Assembly: GCF_004168205.1 (NCBI RefSeq)
Contig: NZ_RCYB01000003.1
Span: forward strand, 1 to 64,000
Length of the DNA: 64,000 nucleotides
DNA from: Catenibacterium sp. co_0103
Lineage (GTDB): Bacteria; Bacillota_I; Bacilli_A; Erysipelotrichales; Coprobacillaceae
Reading direction: 5' to 3'
Shown here: positions 59,284 through 64,000 of the stretch, one piece after another
Numbering within the stretch: the stretch's first letter is position 1
Layout: every line of letters begins with the position of its first letter
The notes under the pieces: generated by a model
Database searches by the model: none
The model's input: the letters and a program-made list of their open reading frames with translations, nothing else
What the model was told of the DNA's origin: nothing
Position numbers and translations under genes: made by a program

Positions 59284-59644
59284 AGACCCTTCCTTTCTTT
59301 ACGTTCTTCCCATCGGGTGAAGCGATGAGACCGCTGAGTTGCATAGAGGGAACGTAGAAGATGCGCTCCACACCGAAGTTCGCCTTGAGCCAGAGTGCGG
59401 CGAACTGCTCGAAGGGCATGCCCTTCGGACGGATGAAGCCGCAGCACCAGAACGGGAGGCTCACGGCGTAGATGAGCATCATGTTATCGCCGACGTTCCA
59501 GCCCAACACGAAGTAGATGTAGAGGCCTGTGAGGACGGAGCAACCGAGCGCACCCGCGATTGAAGCGAGGGTGCGCCCGGTCATCTTGCCCACGACCTTT
59601 GGCTGGTACTCGGCGATGTCCTTATGTACCGCTACGGATAGCAT
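59204..59644 (-). CDS. PrgI-family T4SS membrane protein (VirB3-like)
   Basis: A 146-residue protein (IAEYQPKVVGKMTGRTLASI, then two membrane helices and FIRPKGMPFEQFAALWLKAN). This matches the PrgI family, the VirB3 counterpart of Gram-positive systems. AAAGGGG lies upstream of the ATG. Its last 27 codons overlap the start of virB4 in another frame, much more than the usual few bases. The overlap encodes the positively charged tail. Confidence 0.78.
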   Translation of the reverse strand: MLSVAVHKDIAEYQPKVVGKMTGRTLASIAGALGCSVLTGLYIYFVLGWNVGDNMMLIYAVSLPFWCCGFIRPKGMPFEQFAALWLKANFGVERIFYVPSMQLSGLIASPDGKNVKKGRVYGKHYRKQCSLKGIESYSPRAGHVIA

Positions 59645-59662
59645 ATAGGCACCGCCCCTTTC

Positions 59663-59887
59663 TTAGAGTCCGCCAGCCCAACCGGTGTTGAGCTGACCGA
59701 AGTAGATGGCCGCACCCACGACGATGGCACCGCCGACAATCATGGCGATGGCACCGGAGAGCTGGCCGCCGCCGCCCTGCATGCCGTCTTTGATGGTCAT
59801 GCCGAGGTTGATGAGGCCGAAGACGACGAGCACGCCGCCGAGGAACGTCACGCCCTGCGTGAGCATGTTCACTGCGTTATCGAGCAT
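59663..59887 (-). CDS. VirB2-like pilin (Maff2-like)
   Basis: A 74-residue protein with two membrane helices (TFLGGVLVVFGLINLGMTI and AIAMIVGGAIVVGAAIYFG) and a Gly-rich turn (DGMQGGGGQL), typical of VirB2/TrbC-like pilin subunits and the Maff2 family. It aligns with the 59940-60185 product throughout. AAGGAAG lies upstream of the ATG. Confidence 0.75.
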   Translation of the reverse strand: MLDNAVNMLTQGVTFLGGVLVVFGLINLGMTIKDGMQGGGGQLSGAIAMIVGGAIVVGAAIYFGQLNTGWAGGL

Positions 59888-59939
59888 ATTGGTAACTTCC
59901 TTTCTGATTTAGTCTATTGAGTGTCGGCATACACGTGGC

Positions 59940-60185
59940 CTAGAAGCCCGTGAAGCCGTAGATGGCCGCGAACCCGGTCACGGCGGCACCGGCGGCAATC
60001 ATGGCGATTGCCTTCCTCAGTTCCCCGCCGCCAGCCCTAGCCCCATCTCGAAGGTTGATGCCCAGATAGATGAGGCCGAGGAAGATGACCGTGCAGCCTA
60101 TGTAGGCGATGGGCTTCGCGGCGAGCCTGACGAGTTCTTCCAATGTCCTTTCACCGTCCTCTCCTTTCTTGCCCGTGAGCCGCAT
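59940..60185 (-). CDS. VirB2-like pilin paralogue
   Basis: An 81-residue frame (or 67 if started at TTG 60143). It has the same plan as the next gene: helix IAYIGCTVIFLGLIYLGINL, turn DGARAGGGEL, and helix AIAMIAAGAAVTGFAAIYGF. Aligning with the neighbour places the start at the TTG, where MEELVRLAAKP matches the other protein's MLDNAVNML. Two tandem pilin-like genes suggest a two-component pilus or a recent duplication. Confidence 0.7.
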   Translation of the reverse strand: MRLTGKKGEDGERTLEELVRLAAKPIAYIGCTVIFLGLIYLGINLRDGARAGGGELRKAIAMIAAGAAVTGFAAIYGFTGF

Positions 60186-60230
60186 GCGCGGCGCAACGCG
60201 ATAAGCAGATGCGCCGACGAGTCAACATAG

Positions 60231-60236
60231 ATTATA
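60231..60236 (-). promoter_or_regulatory. Possible pilin promoter -10
   Basis: On the minus strand TATAAT lies in GCGGTTATAATCTATG, 50-90 nt before the first pilin-like gene. No clear -35 or dyad. It would allow higher pilin expression than the upstream VirD4 gene. Confidence 0.35.
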
Positions 60237-60262
60237 ACCGCTTGCGAAAGTGTCTCGGAAAA

Positions 60263-62245
60263 TCACCGCTTCTCTCCGGTCGCGCTGTCATCATGGTCGT
60301 CATACGGTTCGCATCCGCCCTCCAAGTAGCGCTTGAAGTCGAAGGGCTTGTCGTGCAAGCGTTTGGGGTTGCGCTTGTCCACGATGTAGCAGTAGCGCTT
60401 GTGGGTGTGCGGGTCGAACTTGTCGTCCATGAGCGGGTTGGTACCCGCGATGAGCAGGATGGCCTTCCTGCGGCTCATCTTGCCGATTTCAGCGGCGTCG
60501 ATGAGGTCGCGGCCTTGGATTTGCAGGTTCTTGCCAGCGCTTGAGGACTGACCTGTGGATTCGTTGTAGGTCATCTGGTGGATGGTCTGCTTGCCAATCA
60601 TCTCGGCAATCTCCTTGTTAGTGGAGTTCGACTTGCCGCCGAGGAACAGGGTGGAGTCGCAGCAATCCACGATGGTCTGCGCCTTCTTGTCGTACTTCGA
60701 TTCGAGCTGGGACATGGATTGCAGGATGATGGTGATGCCGATGTTGCGGGAGCGCGTGACGGCGATGGTCTCCTCAATCTGCGGGATGGTCCCGATGTTC
60801 GCGAACTCGTCGAAGATGAAGTGGACGGGAGTCGGCAGCTTGCCGCCGTAGTCGGTGAGTGCTTTGCGGCAGAGCTGGTCGATGCACTGCCACATCATGA
60901 TGGCGAACAGGAAGGAGAGCGTCTTGTCGGTATCCGAGAGGATGCCGAAGACCGCCACCTTCGCGTCCGGGTCGCCCAGCGTGTCAAGCTCCATCTCATC
61001 GTATTCGAGCAGGCTGCGCACACCGGCGGTGGCGATGGGGGCGAGGCGCACGTTGCAGGAGATTATGATGGACTTGAGGGTCTTGCCCGCCGCGACCTTG
61101 AAGTTCTTATAGTTCATCAGCGCGAAGTCCTCATCGGGCGACAGACCGCCGCAGTCGGCGGGACGCACGCCGTCGGAGTTGCGCTTGAGGTTGGTCGGCT
61201 CCCATGACCAGTCCGAGTCTCCGGTCGCGTTGCCCGTCCCGAAGTTGCGGGAGAGGCCGGAGATTCCCATCGACGGCGCGGGAGCGCCGCCCTCGTTCGG
61301 GATGTAGCGCTTGCCCTCCTCGATTTGTAGGAAGAGCAGGTCGAGCGGGGACTTGAAGTTCTCGTCGTTCTCGCGGGCCTCGGCCATGGAGAGCAGCGTG
61401 AGTAGGCTCGACAGGTTGTAGTCCTCCGGCGGGAACCAGTCGCGCAGGAGCGCGATGAGCGAGGTGTACAGCATCTTCTCGGAGTTCTCCCAGAAGGGGT
61501 CTCCCGCCTTGCCGTCGCCGTTGGTGTTCATGATGTAGCAGTTGACGAACGACAGGATGTCGGTGTCCGTCTTCACGTACTTGAGCGGGTTGTAGTGCAT
61601 GGACTCATCGAGGTTGATGGTGTTGAACGACTTCACCTTGTACCCGTTGTCCGTGAACAGGAACCCCGCGTCCTTGAGGAGCGTGCCCTTGGGGTCGGTG
61701 ATGAAATAGCTCGTGTTGAGCTGGCAGATGTTCGGAGTGACATAGTTGAACGTCTTGCCGGAGCCGGAGCCGCCCACGACCAGCACGTTCAGGTTGCGGT
61801 CGAGTTCGGGGTTGAACTTGGGGCGGTGCAGGGCGAGGCCGAAGTTCTGGGTGAAGATGAGGTTGTTGTCCTCCGTGGTGAGGTCGCGAAACTGCTTGCC
61901 CTCCTTGAGCGTGCCCCAGCGTGCCGAACCGCTCTCCTCACCGGCGCGGAAGTTGCCCACGAAGGCGACGTAGCGCAGCCAGAAGAGCCAGACGAGGACG
62001 CACATGGTCAGGCCCGCCAGCATGGCGTTGGGTGACATGTCGATGTGCGCCGGGTTCTCGGCGATGAGCGGCCACATGGCGGCGAAGCCGTCGCCCCAAT
62101 GCTCGAAGAACTGGCCCCCGAACGAGGCTACGGCCTCCCAATAGCGGTTCCCGAGGTAGAAGCCCACACCTGAGAGCAGGGTGGTCACGAGGGCCGAGGT
62201 CGCGACTTTCTTGTTGATTTCAGGGTTTCCCTTGCCTTGAGCCAT
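60263..62245 (-). CDS. virD4: VirD4-like T4SS coupling protein
   Basis: A 660-residue coupling ATPase with N-terminal membrane helices (SALVTTLLSGVGFYLGN and MLAGLTMCVLVWLFWLRYVA). Walker A is GGSGSGKTF (about residue 158) and Walker B is HFIFDEFANIG (about 476). A middle domain follows with LLTLLSMAEA and SPLDLLFLQIEEGKRYI (about 260-330). VirD4 selects relaxase-DNA and protein cargo. GGAGGGTCGCTT precedes the ATG. Two stand-alone proteins in the window (45568-46239, 62261-62800) copy this middle part. Confidence 0.93.
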   Translation of the reverse strand: MAQGKGNPEINKKVATSALVTTLLSGVGFYLGNRYWEAVASFGGQFFEHWGDGFAAMWPLIAENPAHIDMSPNAMLAGLTMCVLVWLFWLRYVAFVGNFRAGEESGSARWGTLKEGKQFRDLTTEDNNLIFTQNFGLALHRPKFNPELDRNLNVLVVGGSGSGKTFNYVTPNICQLNTSYFITDPKGTLLKDAGFLFTDNGYKVKSFNTINLDESMHYNPLKYVKTDTDILSFVNCYIMNTNGDGKAGDPFWENSEKMLYTSLIALLRDWFPPEDYNLSSLLTLLSMAEARENDENFKSPLDLLFLQIEEGKRYIPNEGGAPAPSMGISGLSRNFGTGNATGDSDWSWEPTNLKRNSDGVRPADCGGLSPDEDFALMNYKNFKVAAGKTLKSIIISCNVRLAPIATAGVRSLLEYDEMELDTLGDPDAKVAVFGILSDTDKTLSFLFAIMMWQCIDQLCRKALTDYGGKLPTPVHFIFDEFANIGTIPQIEETIAVTRSRNIGITIILQSMSQLESKYDKKAQTIVDCCDSTLFLGGKSNSTNKEIAEMIGKQTIHQMTYNESTGQSSSAGKNLQIQGRDLIDAAEIGKMSRRKAILLIAGTNPLMDDKFDPHTHKRYCYIVDKRNPKRLHDKPFDFKRYLEGGCEPYDDHDDSATGEKR

Positions 62246-62260
62246 AAGCGACCCTCCTTC

Positions 62261-62800
62261 CTAACCCTCGCGTCCCGGCAGGGCACGGGAGAGCGAGACG
62301 GCGATGGAGGCGCGGGTGGTCGGTGCGGTGCCCTGTGCGAAGCGCTTGTAGCACCCGAGGCAGAAATCGTCCTCGGGTCGGATGCCGTTGGTGTCGCGGG
62401 GGCAGGTGCCGTCATTGCGCTCAAGTGCCGTCGGCTCCCAACTCATGGTGATGCCGTCCGCGCTGATGACGCGCTTGCAGCCCGACTCTATCTCGTAGAA
62501 CAGGTCCCCGAGGTCTGTGACGGTGGAACCCGATGAGGAGGGACGCGCCGCGTCGAGGAGGGCCTTGAGGTTTCCGACTGTCCGCTGCTCCAATGAGCAC
62601 CAGTCGCGCAGGTATCCGAGGCAGGCGTAGAGGAGCTGCCTCGCGCTCTTCTTGAAAGCCGCGTTCCCGTCGCACTCATCGCGCAGGACGCTGGCGCTTA
62701 TCACCGCATCGGCGATGGCCTCGATGTCGCTGTCAGATTCCATGGCCTGCAAGGGGTTCGTCGCAAGGCGCTCCGGCAGATAATCGTTCATATGGGTCAT
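62261..62800 (-). CDS. Second stand-alone paralogue of the VirD4 middle domain
   Basis: A 179-residue protein directly upstream of virD4. Its C-terminal half has MSWEPTALERNDGTCPRDTN, GIRPEDDFCLGCYKRF and SIAVSLSRAL. These align with SWEPTNLKRNSDG, LSPDEDFALMNYKNF and SIIISCNVRL of the VirD4 middle part. The N-terminal half (ARQLLYACLGYLRDWCSLEQ) resembles VirD4 SEKMLYTSLIALLRDWF. There are no Walker motifs. AAGGGAG lies upstream of the ATG. It starts near the stop of the tagged gene at 62814. A substrate adaptor or docking inhibitor is inferred. Confidence 0.68.
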   Translation of the reverse strand: MTHMNDYLPERLATNPLQAMESDSDIEAIADAVISASVLRDECDGNAAFKKSARQLLYACLGYLRDWCSLEQRTVGNLKALLDAARPSSSGSTVTDLGDLFYEIESGCKRVISADGITMSWEPTALERNDGTCPRDTNGIRPEDDFCLGCYKRFAQGTAPTTRASIAVSLSRALPGREG

Positions 62801-62813
62801 ATCAGGCTCCCTT

Positions 62814-64000
62814 CTAGCGCTCTTGCTGGAACTTGTCGGAGATGTCGCGGTCGGGGTAGTCGTTGGTCTGCGAGAGCTGCTTGCTCGCGGCGCGGCACTC
62901 CTTGGCCTGAGAGTTCAGGTCGTACTTCTCGCGGCTACGGTCGGACTGCTCACGCACCATGGAAGGTGAAACCTCGGTGCCGTTCTGCTCGCGCTCGATG
63001 CGCAGCGTGTTCACCATAGTATCCATGCCATCATGGGACTCGATGCCTTGATTGATGTCGGGAGTCGAGCCGTTCATGTCGAGGGAACCATCGGTCACCT
63101 GCGGTTCACGCGAGTCCTTGACGTTTTCCAACGACGCCCCATGACTTGGACCGTGGTCGAAGAACTCGATTCCCAGTTCCTCCGGTGCATGACCGGGAAA
63201 ACGCGTCTCGACGGCCTTGATGACGTCCTGCTTGTGCTTCACATCCACAAGGAACCCCATCTTGCCGTCAGGACGGTCATACGTCTCGATGCCGTGCTCT
63301 TTAAGGTCGCCGCGCACCGCGTTGCAGATGAGGTTCAGGTCCTTCTGCGGGGGAACGACCTCGTGGGCGGTCTCATTAGCGGTCGGCTCCTTAGGCGTGT
63401 TCTTCTCGAACCAGTCGTGAGTCACATCGCACTTGTACCTGTCCCGGAGGGTCTTCGCTCCGACGGCCCAGTCCATCAGACCGTCCTTGTTTGGTCCACG
63501 GTCGAGGATTTCACCGTTCTCATCACGACGAGCTTCGTAGAACATCAACTCGCCATTCTTGCCTTCCGTGACACCGATGTCCTCCTTGGCAAGGAGTTCC
63601 TTGAAATCATCGAAATCGCGGCACTGTTCGCGGGCGTTGAGCACCTTGTCGCGTATACCCTCGGTGTGGTTATAGGTATCGTTTACGCGGTCATCATATG
63701 TCTGCTCGGGAAAATCCGCTGCGCGAGACTCCTGTTCGATTATTCTTGCCTTGACCTGATAGGGTTCACCGACGCTTTCGACAATGAAGTCCTCGCCGGT
63801 TGCCTTTCCGACCATATCGGTAAGCTCATCGTGAGTGTAGCCGGAGAAGAACACCTCGGAGTCCATATCGAGGTCAGCGGTGTCCTGTTCTGAGAACGTT
63901 CTGACTTCGACTTTATCTGGCGTATCGGTGAAGCGAATCGCCACGGGGATAAGCGTGACATCACGTAGATTAAGCTCTATGCCATCCACATTCGGCAAAT
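62814..64000 (-). CDS. Tagged cargo-like protein, continues past the window edge
   Basis: At least 394 residues; the frame is open to the right edge, and the TTG at 63998 is probably internal. It contains IPVAIRFTDTPDKVEVRTFS, FDDFKELLAKEDIGVTEG (reminiscent of relaxase-associated domains), LMDWAVGAKTLRDRYKCDVT and ICNAVRGDLKEHGIETYDR. The tag YDLNSQAKECRAASKQL is 19 residues from the end, tail ending QQER. It lies just upstream of the coupling-protein genes. Confidence 0.65.
   Translation of the reverse strand, partial: LPNVDGIELNLRDVTLIPVAIRFTDTPDKVEVRTFSEQDTADLDMDSEVFFSGYTHDELTDMVGKATGEDFIVESVGEPYQVKARIIEQESRAADFPEQTYDDRVNDTYNHTEGIRDKVLNAREQCRDFDDFKELLAKEDIGVTEGKNGELMFYEARRDENGEILDRGPNKDGLMDWAVGAKTLRDRYKCDVTHDWFEKNTPKEPTANETAHEVVPPQKDLNLICNAVRGDLKEHGIETYDRPDGKMGFLVDVKHKQDVIKAVETRFPGHAPEELGIEFFDHGPSHGASLENVKDSREPQVTDGSLDMNGSTPDINQGIESHDGMDTMVNTLRIEREQNGTEVSPSMVREQSDRSREKYDLNSQAKECRAASKQLSQTNDYPDRDISDKFQQER

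Noticed and set aside
1-64000. Integrase, insertion sequence or attachment site
   Set aside because: No tyrosine or serine recombinase or transposase motif found, so plasmid versus integrated element cannot be settled from this window.

Overview
The window looks like about 64 kb of a large conjugative element (plasmid or ICE) from a Gram-positive, GC-rich actinobacterium, most likely of the class Coriobacteriia. The evidence is an actinobacterial-type integration host factor (mIHF, 18017-18334), a Gram-positive type IV secretion system (T4SS), a class B sortase next to a giant Cna-B/VaFE surface protein, and generally high GC. No integrase, rRNA, tRNA or CRISPR array was found, and one gene runs off the right edge. 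LAYOUT: 0.4-2.7 kb (minus): a replication module with a DnaC-type loader, an initiator-like protein with iteron-like repeats inside its gene, and a degenerate DnaC paralogue. 3.1-18.9 kb (mostly plus): many small genes in one- to few-gene cassettes, each with its own promoter (extended -10 plus a TAGTA/TACTA dyad) and often a GGGCAxCC/GGGTGCCC terminator. They include an AcrVA2-like protein, a DUF4375/DMP19-like acidic protein, a Pif1-type helicase, a DnaQ exonuclease, SSB, ParA with an RHH partner, a Myb-like protein and mIHF. A CtkA/HipA-like kinase module lies on the minus strand within it. 18.9-19.5 kb is a gene-free, hairpin-rich stretch that I read as oriT; it holds three hairpins with different stems but the same 8-nt loop. 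19.5-26.3 kb (plus): MobC-like protein, a frameshifted helicase with four NUMOD repeats, the relaxase and accessory membrane proteins. 26.7-63.9 kb (minus): VapD with a partner, ArdC, sortase, surface proteins, a long run of unusual cargo-like genes, topoisomerase III, and the T4SS core (VirB6-, lysozyme-, VirB4-, PrgI-, pilin- and VirD4-like). MAIN FINDING: fifteen otherwise unrelated proteins end in a common 17-residue motif, roughly [ST]-L-K-x-E-A-x-x-x-R-x-A-S-x-x-L, 13-31 residues from the C-terminus, followed by a hydrophilic tail that usually ends in Arg. The carriers include an ArdC antirestriction protein, a VapD-like RNase, a CtkA-like kinase and a MuF-C/BECR-like nuclease. These are the kinds of protein a conjugative element might deliver into a recipient. 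Two stand-alone proteins resemble the middle, substrate-facing part of the element's VirD4 coupling protein. I infer a protein-delivery system riding on conjugation: tagged cargo, adaptor proteins derived from the coupling protein, and the T4SS channel. HOW IT MAY WORK: the leading region, whose genes nearly all point toward the putative oriT as needed for expression from incoming single strands, would supply SSB and anti-defence functions on entry. Tagged proteins would arrive alongside the DNA to blunt restriction and modulate the recipient. The surface protein and sortase would help mating contact.
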